A model generated the notes under the pieces. That model saw only the letters and a program-made list of their open reading frames with translations. It was not told the origin of the DNA and made no database searches. The position numbers and the translations under genes are program-made. Shown here piece after piece: positions 16,356-24,497 of a stretch of 39,392 nt of DNA. The stretch lies in assembly GCA_900546885.1 (NCBI GenBank), contig UREN01000015.1:1-39392 (forward strand), in the 5' to 3' direction. Every line of letters begins with the position of its first letter. Positions within the stretch are counted from its first letter, which is position 1. The DNA is from an uncultured Oscillospiraceae bacterium (GTDB lineage: Bacteria; Bacillota; Clostridia; Oscillospirales; Ruminococcaceae).

Positions 16356-17528
16356 TTAGTGGTGGAACAGGCGCAGGCCGTTGAATGCCATTACAATGCC
16401 GTATTTGTCACACGTCTCAATCACCTGTTCATCGCGAATAGAGCCGCCCGGCTCTACAATGGCCGTCACGCCAGAGCGGCGCGCGCGCTCGATGTTATCG
16501 CCAAAGGGGAAGAACGCATCCGAGCCAAGGCACACGCCGGTGAAGCGGGCCAGCCATTCTTTCTTTTCCGCAGGTGTCAGCGGTTCGGGGCGCTGTGTGA
16601 ACGTCTGCGCCCACACGTCCTCGCCAATGACGTCCTCGTATTCATCGGAAATATACACATCAATGGCGTTATCGCGGTTCGGGCGCGATACGTCTGCGCG
16701 GAAGGGCAGGCCCAGCACCTTCGGGTGCTGGCGCAAGTGCCAGATATCCGCTTTGTTGCCCGCCAGGCGCGTGCAGTGGATGCGGCTTTGCTGGCCGGCG
16801 CCCACGCCGATGATCTGCCCGCCCTCGGCATAGCACACAGAGTTGGACTGTGTGTATTTCAGGGTGATGAGGCACAAAATCAAATCGCGCTTTTGCTCTT
16901 CGGTGAGCGTTTTGTTTTTGGTGACAATGTTCGAGAACGTCTCGGGGCCAAATTTTGCCTCGTTGCGGCCCTGTTCAAAGGTGATGCCGAACACGTCCTT
17001 GTGTTCAATGGGCGCGGGCGTATACGCCGGGTCTATCTGCACAATATTATAGCCGCCCTTGCGCTTTGTTTTCAAAATGGCCAGCGCGGCCTCGGAATAA
17101 CCCGGGGCAATGATGCCGTCCGTTACCTCGTGCTGAATCACCTTTGCCGTGGCCTCGTCGCACTCATCGGAAAGGGCAATCCAATCGCCGAAGGAGGACA
17201 TCCTGTCTGCTCCGCGGGCGCGCGCATACGCACAGGCCAGAGGGCTGAGCTGCAGCCCCTCCACAAAATACATCTTTTTCATGGCGTCCGTCAAAGGCAG
17301 GCCCAGCGCGGCGCCTGCGGGCGACACATGCTTGAACGAGGCCGCCGCTGGCAGGCCCGTGGCCTCTTTCAGCTCTTTGACAAGCTGCCAGGAATTCAGC
17401 GCGTCCAGAAAGTTGATATAACCGGGCTTTCCGTTCAGCACCTGCACGGGCAGCTCGCCCTGCGCCATGAAGATGCGCGCGGGCTTCTGGTTGGGGTTGC
17501 AGCCATATTTCAATTCCAGTTCTTTCAT
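16356..17528 (-). CDS. purH: Stand-alone AICAR transformylase (split PurH)
   Basis: It formylates AICAR with 10-formyl-THF to give FAICAR, the penultimate step to IMP. The 390-aa protein corresponds only to the transformylase half of bifunctional PurH. It starts with KYGCNPNQKPARIF and has the catalytic KHVSPAG motif (Lys66, His67), but no MGS-like IMP cyclohydrolase domain. That missing activity is supplied by the PurO-type gene immediately upstream, 29 bp away. AGGAG precedes the ATG at 17528. Family and context agree; the symbol is used in the sense of the formyltransferase activity. Confidence 0.93.
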   Translation of the reverse strand: MKELELKYGCNPNQKPARIFMAQGELPVQVLNGKPGYINFLDALNSWQLVKELKEATGLPAAASFKHVSPAGAALGLPLTDAMKKMYFVEGLQLSPLACAYARARGADRMSSFGDWIALSDECDEATAKVIQHEVTDGIIAPGYSEAALAILKTKRKGGYNIVQIDPAYTPAPIEHKDVFGITFEQGRNEAKFGPETFSNIVTKNKTLTEEQKRDLILCLITLKYTQSNSVCYAEGGQIIGVGAGQQSRIHCTRLAGNKADIWHLRQHPKVLGLPFRADVSRPNRDNAIDVYISDEYEDVIGEDVWAQTFTQRPEPLTPAEKKEWLARFTGVCLGSDAFFPFGDNIERARRSGVTAIVEPGGSIRDEQVIETCDKYGIVMAFNGLRLFHH

Positions 17529-17557
17529 CTCAAAGCTCCTCTCTGCCCGAACGGCGG

Positions 17558-18280
17558 TTACACTTTCTCGTATTTGTTCACAATGCGCGTGGCGCACTTG
17601 CCTGTTTTCAGCTCAATCTCCCGCACGAACAGCGACACTTTGTTGTCTTCGTTCAAGCTGTTCCACAGCATATTGGTAAAGGTGTCGATGTCACCCGAGA
17701 GCCTCACCTTTTCCGGCTCGCCGGAAAACGAGGGAATGGGGTTGCCGTCACAGCGGTAAGTGTGCAGGAAGCGGCCCTCGCCCGGCACGGGCTGGGGATA
17801 TTCGAAGAAGAAGCGCTCTACCGAGCCGCCGTTGCCCTCATCCGAGCGCAGGATCGACATCTTATAGCTCATTTTCCCCTTTTTGCTCACCTTCACAACG
17901 CCAGAGATGCGCGGGGTAAAATTGGGGGCATCCGGCTCAAAAGTGCGCGTGCGCAGGGCCTTTGCAAAGCCGCGGCCCTTTTCGTATGCTTCAAAAATGG
18001 TGTCTGTCTGGTCGCCGTTTGTGACAATGGTGCGGTTGCCGAACACGCGCACAGGCGCATAGATGATAAGGCTGGGGTCCTCCAGCTTGGACGGGTCGGC
18101 CGCCTGAGTGATGATGCCGCCGTCTTTTTCTGTAAACACGCGGTTGCGGCTGTTGGCCGAACGGCCCATGATGAAATAGGCAATCACAGCGCGCAAACCG
18201 TCGTCTGAACGGCCAATGACGATGCCACGCCCGGGGTATGAATTTACGGCCAGCTCTGCCGCAAGGCTCAGATGTTCCAT
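17558..18280 (-). CDS. purO: IMP cyclohydrolase, archaeal PurO type
   Basis: It closes the ring of FAICAR to IMP. The 240-aa product shows PurO-family features near the N-terminus (NSYPGRGIVIG, residues about 14-24; YFIMGRSANSRNRVF near 36-50), then YAPVRVFGN and NGDQTDTIFEA. The fold is unrelated to the PurH N-terminal domain. Start ATG 18280 has GGAGGG upstream. It lies between purN and the stand-alone transformylase, which confirms a two-protein replacement of bifunctional PurH. PurO was first defined in archaea; bacterial copies are less common. Confidence 0.9.
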   Translation of the reverse strand: MEHLSLAAELAVNSYPGRGIVIGRSDDGLRAVIAYFIMGRSANSRNRVFTEKDGGIITQAADPSKLEDPSLIIYAPVRVFGNRTIVTNGDQTDTIFEAYEKGRGFAKALRTRTFEPDAPNFTPRISGVVKVSKKGKMSYKMSILRSDEGNGGSVERFFFEYPQPVPGEGRFLHTYRCDGNPIPSFSGEPEKVRLSGDIDTFTNMLWNSLNEDNKVSLFVREIELKTGKCATRIVNKYEKV

Positions 18281-18304
18281 AACGCTTCCCTCCGCTTTTC
18301 TGTT

Positions 18305-18366
18305 TGCCGTGCACAGCGCACGGCATAGTTCCTGTGCGCGCCGCCCCAAAGGCGGGGCGCGTTTTT
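18305..18366. other. Two hairpins in the purN-purO gap
   Basis: The 100-bp gap holds an 8-bp stem with a 5-nt loop (18305-18325) and a GC stem of about 9 bp with a 2-nt bulge (18337-18361). A T5 run follows the second only on the plus strand, where no gene ends. For the minus-strand operon they are U-less intercistronic hairpins. Confidence 0.55.
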
Positions 18367-18380
18367 GGGCACAGTGCCTG

Positions 18381-18980
18381 TCAGCCCTGCTCCAGCTGCT
18401 GCGCCAGGCACTCGGCCGCCTGCGGAAGAATGACCCATTCCGCCTGCTCCATCACGCGGCGCTGCAGCGTTTCGGGCGTATCTCCCTCGCACACCTCTAC
18501 GGCCTTCTGCGCCAGGATGCGCCCTTCGTCATAATGCTCGTTCACAAGGTGCACGGTGGCGCCCGTCACTTTTACACCCTTTGCAAGCGCGGCCTCGTGC
18601 ACGCGAAGGCCGTAATAGCCCGCGCCGCAGAACGAGGGGATGAGGCTGGGGTGAATATTGAGAATTTTATCCGGGTAGGCCGCCAGCACCCGGGGGCCTA
18701 TCATAGAGAGATACCCCGCCAGCACCACCATGTCAATGCCATGGCCTTGCAAAAGGCCGCAAAGCGCCGCGTCGTGCGCGCTGGCGCTTTCATATGCCTT
18801 TCTGGCGCATACAACCGCCTCTACGCCCGCTTTGGCCGCGCGCTGCAGCGCATAGGCCTGCGGGTTTGAGGCAACCACCAGCGCAATGCGCACATGGGGC
18901 ATGCGCCCGGCCGCCTGGGCATCCAGCAGGGCCTGCAGGTTTGTGCCGCCGCCAGAGACGAGCACTGCCGCGTTTACCAT
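18381..18980 (-). CDS. purN: Phosphoribosylglycinamide formyltransferase (GAR transformylase)
   Basis: It transfers the formyl group of 10-formyl-THF to GAR, step 3 of purine synthesis. The 199-aa protein has the N-terminal VLVSGGGTNLQALLDA loop and the catalytic triad Asn108, His110 (LNIHPSLIPSF) and Asp151 (NEHYDEG). Length is typical. The ATG at 18980 overlaps the purM stop by 7 nt, indicating translational coupling. Confidence 0.98.
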   Translation of the reverse strand: MVNAAVLVSGGGTNLQALLDAQAAGRMPHVRIALVVASNPQAYALQRAAKAGVEAVVCARKAYESASAHDAALCGLLQGHGIDMVVLAGYLSMIGPRVLAAYPDKILNIHPSLIPSFCGAGYYGLRVHEAALAKGVKVTGATVHLVNEHYDEGRILAQKAVEVCEGDTPETLQRRVMEQAEWVILPQAAECLAQQLEQG

Positions 18981-20014
18981 AGCTCTACGCCCTTCTCGGC
19001 GCCTTCGGCCACTTCGCCCATGAAATAGGCATCCTCGCCGTTTTCTCTCAGCACGGCCAGCGCCGCATCGGCGTGTTCCGCGGGCACAACAACGGCCATG
19101 CCCACGCCCATGTTGAAGGTGTTGTACATATCGTGTTCGGAAATATTGCCCGTTTTGCGGATGAGCTCGAAAATGGCAGGCGTGCGCAGCTTAGCCTTTT
19201 CAATGCGTGCCACACAGCCGTCGGCCAGCGCACGGGGCAGGTTTTCATAGAAGCCGCCGCCCGTGATGTGGCAGATGGCGTACACCGGCACCTTTTCCAA
19301 AAGGGCCAGAACGGGCTTTACATAGATGCGCGTGGGCACAAGCAGCGCCTCGCCCAGGCTTTTGCCAAGGTCCGCCTCATAGTGCCACACCGTTTTTTCG
19401 TTGATGTCAAACACCCTGCGCACCAGCGAGAAGCCGTTGGAATGCACGCCAGAGGACGGCAGCGCAATGATGGCGTCGCCCGGGCGCATCTGTGTGTTGT
19501 CAATAATTTTCGATTTTTCCACAACGCCAACGGCAAAGCCCGCAAGGTCATATTCGTTTTCCGGGTAAAAACCCGGCATTTCGGCCGTTTCGCCGCCCAC
19601 CAGGGCCGCGCCCGCCTGCACGCAGCCCTCGGCCACGCCGGACACAATGGCCGCAACCTTCTCCGGCATCACCTTTCCGCAGGCGATATAATCCAGGAAT
19701 ATCAGAGGCTTTGCCCCGCAGGTGATGATGTCGTTCACGCACATGGCAACACCGTCAATGCCCACCGTGTTGTGCTTATCCATCAGAATGGCCAGCTTCA
19801 GCTTGGTGCCCACGCCGTCTGTGCCAGACACCAGCACCGGGTGCTCAAGGCCGGTCATGTCCAGCTCGAACAAACCGCCAAAGCCGCCCAGCCCGCCAAT
19901 GGCGCCGGGCGTCATGGTGCGCGCCACATGCTGTTTCATCAATTCCACAGCAGCGTAGCCGGCCGTGATATCCACACCGGCTGCCTTATAGCTTTCCGAA
20001 AAACTCTTTTCCAT
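18974..20014 (-). CDS. purM: Phosphoribosylformylglycinamidine cyclo-ligase (AIR synthetase)
   Basis: It cyclises FGAM to AIR, step 5 of purine synthesis. The 346-aa chain has the AIRS-family features: GGFGGLFELD, VSGTDGVGTKLKLA near 62-75, GGETAEMPGFY, and a C-terminal FNMGVGM motif. Start ATG 20014 follows AAAGGAAG. It is 27 bp after purF and overlaps purN. Confidence 0.98.
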   Translation of the reverse strand: MEKSFSESYKAAGVDITAGYAAVELMKQHVARTMTPGAIGGLGGFGGLFELDMTGLEHPVLVSGTDGVGTKLKLAILMDKHNTVGIDGVAMCVNDIITCGAKPLIFLDYIACGKVMPEKVAAIVSGVAEGCVQAGAALVGGETAEMPGFYPENEYDLAGFAVGVVEKSKIIDNTQMRPGDAIIALPSSGVHSNGFSLVRRVFDINEKTVWHYEADLGKSLGEALLVPTRIYVKPVLALLEKVPVYAICHITGGGFYENLPRALADGCVARIEKAKLRTPAIFELIRKTGNISEHDMYNTFNMGVGMAVVVPAEHADAALAVLRENGEDAYFMGEVAEGAEKGVELW

Positions 20015-20041
20015 TTTTTCTTCCTTTCTGCCCGGCGGCGT

Positions 20042-21481
20042 TCAGTCGCCTGCGGCGCCTATTTTGTGTTCAAATTTGGATTTCTGCGGCACCTGCGGCG
20101 GCGCAGAGGGATATTCGCCGGTAAAGCATCCGGCGCAGAAATCGCAGTGGCAGTTTTCGGCAATTTGCTTCACACTCTCCACGCTCAAAAAGCCCAGGCT
20201 GTCCACCCCAATCATCTCGGCAATCTCCTGTGTGGAATAATTGGCCGCAATCAAATTCTCCCGGCTGTCGATATCTGTGCCGAAATAGCAGGGGTACAGG
20301 AACTTCGGCGCCGAAGAGCGGAAGTGCACCTCCTTTGCCCCCGCCTCGCGCAGAAGCTGCACAATTTGTTTGGAGGTGGTGCCGCGCACAATGGAATCAT
20401 CCACCAGCACCACGCGTTTGCCCGCCACGGTGTCTGCAATGGGGTTCAGCTTGATGCGCACGGTGTTTTCCCGCAGCTTCTGGGAGGGCTGAATGAACGT
20501 GCGCCCAATGTATTTGTTTTTCAAAAAGCCGATGCCGTAGGGGATGCCGCTTTGCTGGGAGTAGCCCAGCGCGGCGTCCAGGCCGGAATCTGGCACGCCA
20601 ACCACCACGTCCGCCTGCACCGGGTGTTCCAGCGCCAGAAAAGCGCCGGCACGGCGGCGTGCGCGGTGCACGCTGGCACCGTCTATGACAGAATCCGGCC
20701 GGGCAAAATAGACGAATTCAAACACGCACAGGCCCGTTTTTCCGCCGCAGTGCGTTTTGATGCTGTGCATGCCCTCTTCGTCGAACATCACAATCTCGCC
20801 CGGCTCCACATCGCGCACAAACTCGCCGCCCGCCGCCAGAATGGCGCAGCTTTCGCTGGCAATGACATCGCTGCCGCCAATTTTGCCAATGCACAGCGGC
20901 CGGTAGCCATAGGGGTCGCGCGCGGCAATCAGCTTGCGCGGGCTCATCACCACCAGAGAATATGCGCCCTGCAGTTTATCCATTGCGCGCTCTACCGCCT
21001 GCTCGATGCTGCCGGCGCTCAGCCGCTCTTTGGTGATGGTATAGGCAATAACCTCTGTATCGGAGGTGGATTGGAATATGCCGCCCGCCAGCTCGAACTC
21101 TTCGCGCAATTCGGCAGAGTTTGTGAGGTTCCCGTTGTGGGCAATGGCCATGGGCCCCTTTACATGGCGAATGACAAACGGCTGCGCATTGGCGCGCAGG
21201 CGCGTGCCCGTGGTGGCATAGCGGCAGTGGCCGATGCACATCTGCCCGCGGGGCATGGCGTCCAGCACGTCCTTGGTGAACACTTCGTTCACAAGGCCCA
21301 GCTCGCGGCGCTTATAGATGACGCCGCCATCGTTTACGGCAATGCCGCAGCTCTCTTGCCCGCGGTGCTGCAGGGCATACAGCGCATAATACGCCGTGGC
21401 CACCACGTCGTGGCCGTCCCGGTCATACATGCCGAACACGCCGCATTCCTCATGCAACTTTTCGTCCAGATATTCCTTCAT
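20042..21481 (-). CDS. purF: Amidophosphoribosyltransferase
   Basis: It catalyses the committed step: PRPP plus glutamine to phosphoribosylamine. The 479-aa product has a 12-residue leader before Cys13 (EECGVFG), the N-terminal nucleophile exposed by propeptide cleavage. The PRPP-binding loop is RVVLVDDSIVRGTT. Cysteines in LYPCYFGTD and the C-terminal CHCDFCAGCF are as in the Bacillus-type oxygen-sensitive [4Fe-4S] enzyme. This suits an anaerobe. AAAGGG precedes the ATG. It is 30 bp after purC. Confidence 0.98.
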   Translation of the reverse strand: MKEYLDEKLHEECGVFGMYDRDGHDVVATAYYALYALQHRGQESCGIAVNDGGVIYKRRELGLVNEVFTKDVLDAMPRGQMCIGHCRYATTGTRLRANAQPFVIRHVKGPMAIAHNGNLTNSAELREEFELAGGIFQSTSDTEVIAYTITKERLSAGSIEQAVERAMDKLQGAYSLVVMSPRKLIAARDPYGYRPLCIGKIGGSDVIASESCAILAAGGEFVRDVEPGEIVMFDEEGMHSIKTHCGGKTGLCVFEFVYFARPDSVIDGASVHRARRRAGAFLALEHPVQADVVVGVPDSGLDAALGYSQQSGIPYGIGFLKNKYIGRTFIQPSQKLRENTVRIKLNPIADTVAGKRVVLVDDSIVRGTTSKQIVQLLREAGAKEVHFRSSAPKFLYPCYFGTDIDSRENLIAANYSTQEIAEMIGVDSLGFLSVESVKQIAENCHCDFCAGCFTGEYPSAPPQVPQKSKFEHKIGAAGD

Positions 21482-21511
21482 ATCAGTTCCCTTTCCGTTT
21501 TCTAGCTTGTT

Positions 21512-22219
21512 TCAGCCCAGCAGGCGGGCCATTACTTCGGCATAGGCTTCCTCTTCGCCGCCCAAATCTCGGCGGAACAGGTCCTTATCCAAATGTGCGT
21601 TCGTCTTTGCGTCCCAAAGGCGGCAGGTGTCCGGGCTGATTTCATCGGCCAGCACAATAGCGCCGCCGGCAAGGCGGCCGAACTCCAGCTTGAAATCGAT
21701 AAGGCGGATGCCGTGCCCCAGCAGGTATTCTTGCAGGATGCCGTTCACCTGAAATGCCAGGCGGATGATGGTGTCTATCTCGTCAAAAGTGGTGATGCCC
21801 AGCGCCACGGCGTGATACCGGTTGATAAGCGGGTCGTGCAAGGCGTCGTTTTTATAGCTGAATTCGATGGTGGGGCATTGCAGCACCGTGCCCTCCGGCA
21901 CACCCAGGCGCTTGGAAAAGCTGCCCGCGGCCACATTGCGCACAATCACTTCCAAAGGCACAATCTTTACTTTCTTCACCAGGGTTTCGCGCTCAGAAAG
22001 CTCCTGCACAAAATGCGTGGGCACGCCTTTTTCTTCCAGCAGTTTCATCATGTGGTTGGAAAGGCGGTTGTTTACCACGCCTTTGCCACGGATTGTGCCG
22101 CGCTTTGCGCCGTCGCCGGCCGTGGCGTCATCTTTATAATCTACAATCACCAGGGCCGGGTCATCGGTGGCAAACACCTTTTTGGCCTTTCCCTCGTACA
22201 ACTGTTCCCTTTTTTCCAT
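21512..22219 (-). CDS. purC: SAICAR synthetase
   Basis: It joins aspartate to CAIR with ATP. The 235-aa protein begins [19 protein letters not shown], typical of the family, with [14 protein letters not shown] near 90-105 and LIDFKLEFG near 165-175. The start ATG at 22219 has AGAGGGGG upstream; the open frame beyond it has no family similarity. It is 28 bp after purE. No purB was found in the window, so adenylosuccinate lyase must be encoded elsewhere. Confidence 0.98.
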   Translation of the reverse strand: MEKREQLYEGKAKKVFATDDPALVIVDYKDDATAGDGAKRGTIRGKGVVNNRLSNHMMKLLEEKGVPTHFVQELSERETLVKKVKIVPLEVIVRNVAAGSFSKRLGVPEGTVLQCPTIEFSYKNDALHDPLINRYHAVALGITTFDEIDTIIRLAFQVNGILQEYLLGHGIRLIDFKLEFGRLAGGAIVLADEISPDTCRLWDAKTNAHLDKDLFRRDLGGEEEAYAEVMARLLG

Positions 22220-22247
22220 TGTGGTCCCCCTCTTTGCCGGCCGCCCG

Positions 22248-22745
22248 TTACAGGCTGGCAATTTCGTTCTGCAAGGCCTCGTCCTTTTTGGCAATGGTTT
22301 CTGCCATAGCTTCGCGCTCGGCCTTCAATGCGGCGGCAAGCTGCGGCTCGCCCAAAGCCAAAATCTGCGCGGCCAGCACAGCCGCATTTTTGGCCCCGTT
22401 CAGCGCCACCGTGGCCACCGGAATGCCTGTGGGCATCTGCACAGTGGCAAGCAAGGCGTCCAGCCCGTCGGCCGCGCCGCCCTTTACCGGGACGCCAATC
22501 ACCGGCAGCGTGGTGTTGGCGGCAAGGGCCCCGGCCAGGTGTGCGGCCATGCCGGCCGCGGCAATCAGCACCCCGAAGCCGTTTTCCTGCGCCGCGCGCG
22601 CAAACCTGGCCGCCTCGGCCGGGGTGCGGTGTGCGCTGAGCACATGCGCTTCGAAGGGGATGCCATAGCCCTTCAGCACCTGAGCTGCGCCTTTCACAAC
22701 GGGCCAGTCAGAGTCCGACCCCATGATGATGGCAACTTTTTTCAT
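22248..22745 (-). CDS. purE: N5-carboxyaminoimidazole ribonucleotide mutase
   Basis: First gene of the purine operon; class I PurE converts N5-CAIR to CAIR, normally with PurK, which is not seen here. The 165-aa product has the GSDSDWPV phosphate-binding motif (residues 9-16), SAHRTPA near 42-48 and the AGMAAHLAG segment. Start ATG 22745 follows AAAGGAAG; the upstream open frame runs through the leader and terminator and is not coding. A class II AIR carboxylase role without PurK cannot be ruled out by eye. Confidence 0.97.
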   Translation of the reverse strand: MKKVAIIMGSDSDWPVVKGAAQVLKGYGIPFEAHVLSAHRTPAEAARFARAAQENGFGVLIAAAGMAAHLAGALAANTTLPVIGVPVKGGAADGLDALLATVQMPTGIPVATVALNGAKNAAVLAAQILALGEPQLAAALKAEREAMAETIAKKDEALQNEIASL

Positions 22746-22801
22746 GATAACGCTTCCTTTCCATGCTGCCCGGCAGCTTCCGCCACGCGCCGTGGGAAAT
22801 G

Positions 22802-22831
22802 AAAAAAGCCACGGTGCAGGTACACCATGGC
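22802..22831 (-). terminator. Leader terminator (attenuator) upstream of purE
   Basis: A 9-bp stem (one G-U pair) with a 6-nt loop is followed by six T on the minus strand, between the promoter and purE. It should stop most transcripts about 57 nt before purE unless prevented, so it looks like an attenuator. Confidence 0.8.
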
Positions 22832-22839
22832 CTTTGTGT

Positions 22840-22938
22840 TTACACTTCGCCCGTACGCTGGATGCCCGCGCGCGTGCAACGCCGCCGCACACACTTCGGC
22901 CTGCAATGCCCCTGTGCCCAAAAGCGAACGCTCTGCAT
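22840..22938 (-). CDS. Putative 32-codon leader peptide in the pur leader
   Basis: ATG at 22938 is preceded at 8 nt by GGGAGG and reads 32 codons to TAA (22840-22842), 8 nt before the terminator stem. The peptide (MQSVRFWAQGHC, then Arg/Cys-rich) has no family I recognise; seven Arg in 32 could simply reflect GC content. Position and ribosome binding site suggest that translation affects terminator formation, but it could be a chance reading frame. Confidence 0.4.
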   Translation of the reverse strand: MQSVRFWAQGHCRPKCVRRRCTRAGIQRTGEV

Positions 22939-22973
22939 CGCGCAAACCTCCCGCCGGTTCGTACTTCTCTTTT

Positions 22974-23002
22974 ATACTAGCCCTTTTTTCGCGTGAAATC
23001 AA
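22974..23002 (-). promoter_or_regulatory. Sigma-A promoter of the purine operon
   Basis: TTGATT (22997-23002), 17-bp spacer and TAGTAT (22974-22979) give a start near 22967 and a leader of about 220 nt before purE. No purine (xpt-type) or ZTP riboswitch signature was recognised in that leader. Confidence 0.7.
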
Positions 23003-23040
23003 TGCCTTTTGCGCACGTTTGGAAAACGGCACAAGAAACC

Positions 23041-23061
23041 GCCCGTGCCCGCGGGCTTTTT
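23041..23061. terminator. Hairpin between ybaK and the purine promoter
   Basis: A 5-bp GC stem-loop lies 31 bp past the ybaK stop. T5 follows on the plus strand, and a looser TTTCTT tail follows on the minus strand. It probably limits ybaK readthrough into the purine operon. Confidence 0.5.
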
Positions 23062-23091
23062 CGGTGTTTTTATAAAGGGTTTCCCGCCGGT

Positions 23092-23580
23092 TCAGCCCTG
23101 CGTAAGAAGCGCAAACTTTGCGCCGCACAGCCCGGCCAGCGCCTGTGGCGCCGCCTGCACCTGCAGCCCCGGGCGCCCCGCGCTGACGCAAACCGTGCCC
23201 TGCGCCTGCGCCGAGATGTCAAACACCGTGGGGTACGCCTTTTTCATGCCCAGCGGGCTGCACCCGCCGCGGATATAGCCCGTAACCTTCTGGATTTCTG
23301 CCACGGGCAAAAGCTCTACCCGCTTTTCCCCCACTGCGGCTGCGGCCTTCTTCAGGTCCAGCTGGGCGGCCACAGGCACCACGAACACATAGTGCCCGCC
23401 CGGGCCGCGCGCCACCAGCGTTTTGAACACCATCTGCGGCAAAATGCCCACTTTGTGCGCCACCTCCAGGCCCAGCTCGCCCCGGGGCGCATGCGCTGCG
23501 TCCACCTGATATTCATGCAGTTCATACGGCACGCCCGCTTTGTCCAGCAGGCGCACGGCGTTCGTTTTCCCCTGCGCCAT
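23092..23580 (-). CDS. ybaK: YbaK/EbsC family Cys-tRNA(Pro) deacylase
   Basis: This family hydrolyses mischarged aminoacyl-tRNAs, typically Cys-tRNA-Pro. The 162-aa product has the INS-type editing fold landmarks: VFKTLVA with Lys53, expected to be the conserved lysine, and GGCSPLGMKKAYPT near 118-131. The ATG at 23580 was chosen; the site upstream (AGGTGG, about 10 nt) is weaker than elsewhere, and the frame is open another 11 codons. It has its own promoter and diverges from folT. Confidence 0.93.
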   Translation of the reverse strand: MAQGKTNAVRLLDKAGVPYELHEYQVDAAHAPRGELGLEVAHKVGILPQMVFKTLVARGPGGHYVFVVPVAAQLDLKKAAAAVGEKRVELLPVAEIQKVTGYIRGGCSPLGMKKAYPTVFDISAQAQGTVCVSAGRPGLQVQAAPQALAGLCGAKFALLTQG

Positions 23581-23655
23581 CTTGGTTTTCCCACCTTTGC
23601 CTTTGCCGCGCACACCCGCATAAGCGGAAAAGTGCGGCGGCAGATATTCGCCGAA

Positions 23656-23684
23656 AGTATAGCAGAAAAAGTTTTTTTGCTCAA
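23656..23684 (-). promoter_or_regulatory. Promoter of ybaK
   Basis: TTGAGC (23679-23684), 17-bp spacer and TATACT (23656-23661). The -35 is 5 bp from the -35 of the divergent folT promoter. Confidence 0.7.
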
Positions 23685-23688
23685 GGCC

Positions 23689-23717
23689 TTGCGCAAAACC
23701 CGAAAGGCGGGTATCAT
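23689..23717 (+). promoter_or_regulatory. Promoter of the THF riboswitch-folT transcript
   Basis: TTGCGC (23689-23694), 17-bp spacer and TATCAT (23712-23717) put the start just before the THF aptamer. Confidence 0.65.
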
Positions 23718-23728
23718 ATCACTGTACG

Positions 23729-23823
23729 CAGAGTAGAGGCCTGCGCGTGAAGTGTCGCCCTGACGGGGAGTTGCAGGGCGGACGAAAAGCACCTGCTTGC
23801 GGTGCAGGCTTCGCATCCCGCTG
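23729..23823 (+). ncRNA. Tetrahydrofolate (THF, folT-type) riboswitch
   Basis: The sequence shows the conserved blocks of the class I THF aptamer in order: GAGTAG (23731), GCGCGTGAAGTG (23743), GACGGGGAGTTG (23762), GACGAAAAGCACC (23781), and GCGGTGC...CGCATCCCGCTGC at the 3' end. These aptamers bind reduced folates and lower expression of folate uptake or synthesis genes. The downstream gene is the folate ECF S component, which fits exactly. Confidence 0.92.
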
Positions 23824-23875
23824 CTGCATGAACAAGAACGCGCGGCCGGGGCCGCGCCGGGCTGCCCGGCCCGGC

Positions 23876-23902
23876 GGCCCTTGCCTTTCGGGCCTTCTTT
23901 TT
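23876..23902 (+). terminator. Probable expression-platform terminator of the THF riboswitch
   Basis: GGCCC and GGGCC arms with a 9-nt loop are followed by TTCTTTTT, 35 bp before folT. It lies in a GC-rich, self-complementary stretch (23841-23880) that could supply a competing fold. The exact switching helix was not resolved. Confidence 0.6.
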
Positions 23903-23936
23903 GTGCGGCAACACGCGCAAAAAGGAGGTTTTTTCT

Positions 23937-24497
23937 ATGCAAAATTCCGTTCGTGCATTCTTTGCCCGCATGCAGGCGGCGGCCCGCGAGGTGCGGCGCA
24001 CTGCCAGCATGGCGGGCGCTGCCATGCTGGCGGCCCTGGCCGTGGTGCTGGACAGGTTCACCTGGCAGGTAGGCCCCATGCTGGAAATTGGCATTTCTTT
24101 TCTTGCGGTGGGCGTTTCCGGCTTTTTATACGGGCCGTGGCTGGCCGGGCTGGCAGGTGTTGTCATTGATATTCTTGGGTATTTTCTGCGCCCCAATGGC
24201 GATTTCTTTTTCGGCTTTGTGCTGAATGAATTTCTGCTGGGCTTCATCTACGGCTGCTGGTTCTACCGCCGCAAGGTGACGCTGGCGCGCACATTCTGCG
24301 CATGCCTGACGGCAGTGCTGGTGCTGAATTTGTGCCTGACGCCGCTTTGGCTGCACATCATGTACGGCAACGCCTTTGTGCTTTCCGCCGCGCGGCTTTT
24401 GAAAAACGCCGTCAAACTGCCGGTGGACACCGCGCTGTTGTATGCGCTTTTGCGCCTGGTGGAAACGCGCCTTGTGCCACAGCTTCGCCGCCGGTGA
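23937..24497 (+). CDS. folT: ECF transporter S component, folate specific
   Basis: The substrate-binding membrane subunit of an energy-coupling factor importer; it needs EcfA1A2T from elsewhere in the genome. The 186-aa product has about six hydrophobic segments, preceded by a short basic N-terminus. Typical features include LDRFTWQVGPMLEIGISFLAV and GPWLAGLAGVVIDILGYFL. The THF riboswitch directly upstream supports folate as substrate. AAAGGAGG lies 8 nt before the ATG at 23937. Confidence 0.93.
   Translation: MQNSVRAFFARMQAAAREVRRTASMAGAAMLAALAVVLDRFTWQVGPMLEIGISFLAVGVSGFLYGPWLAGLAGVVIDILGYFLRPNGDFFFGFVLNEFLLGFIYGCWFYRRKVTLARTFCACLTAVLVLNLCLTPLWLHIMYGNAFVLSAARLLKNAVKLPVDTALLYALLRLVETRLVPQLRRR

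Noticed and set aside
15678..17759. 693-codon plus-strand frame opposite the membrane protein, purH and purO
   Set aside because: Same reason; no domain, no start signal and it crosses three minus-strand genes.
19073..21505. 810-codon plus-strand frame opposite purM and purF
   Set aside because: Shadow frame across two well-supported enzymes.
22840..22970. PurR box or ZTP/purine riboswitch in the pur leader
   Set aside because: CGAAC near 22958 and GTTCG near 22928 form an inverted pair but the spacing (27 nt) and flanks do not fit the known tandem box. The conserved ZTP and purine aptamer blocks are missing.
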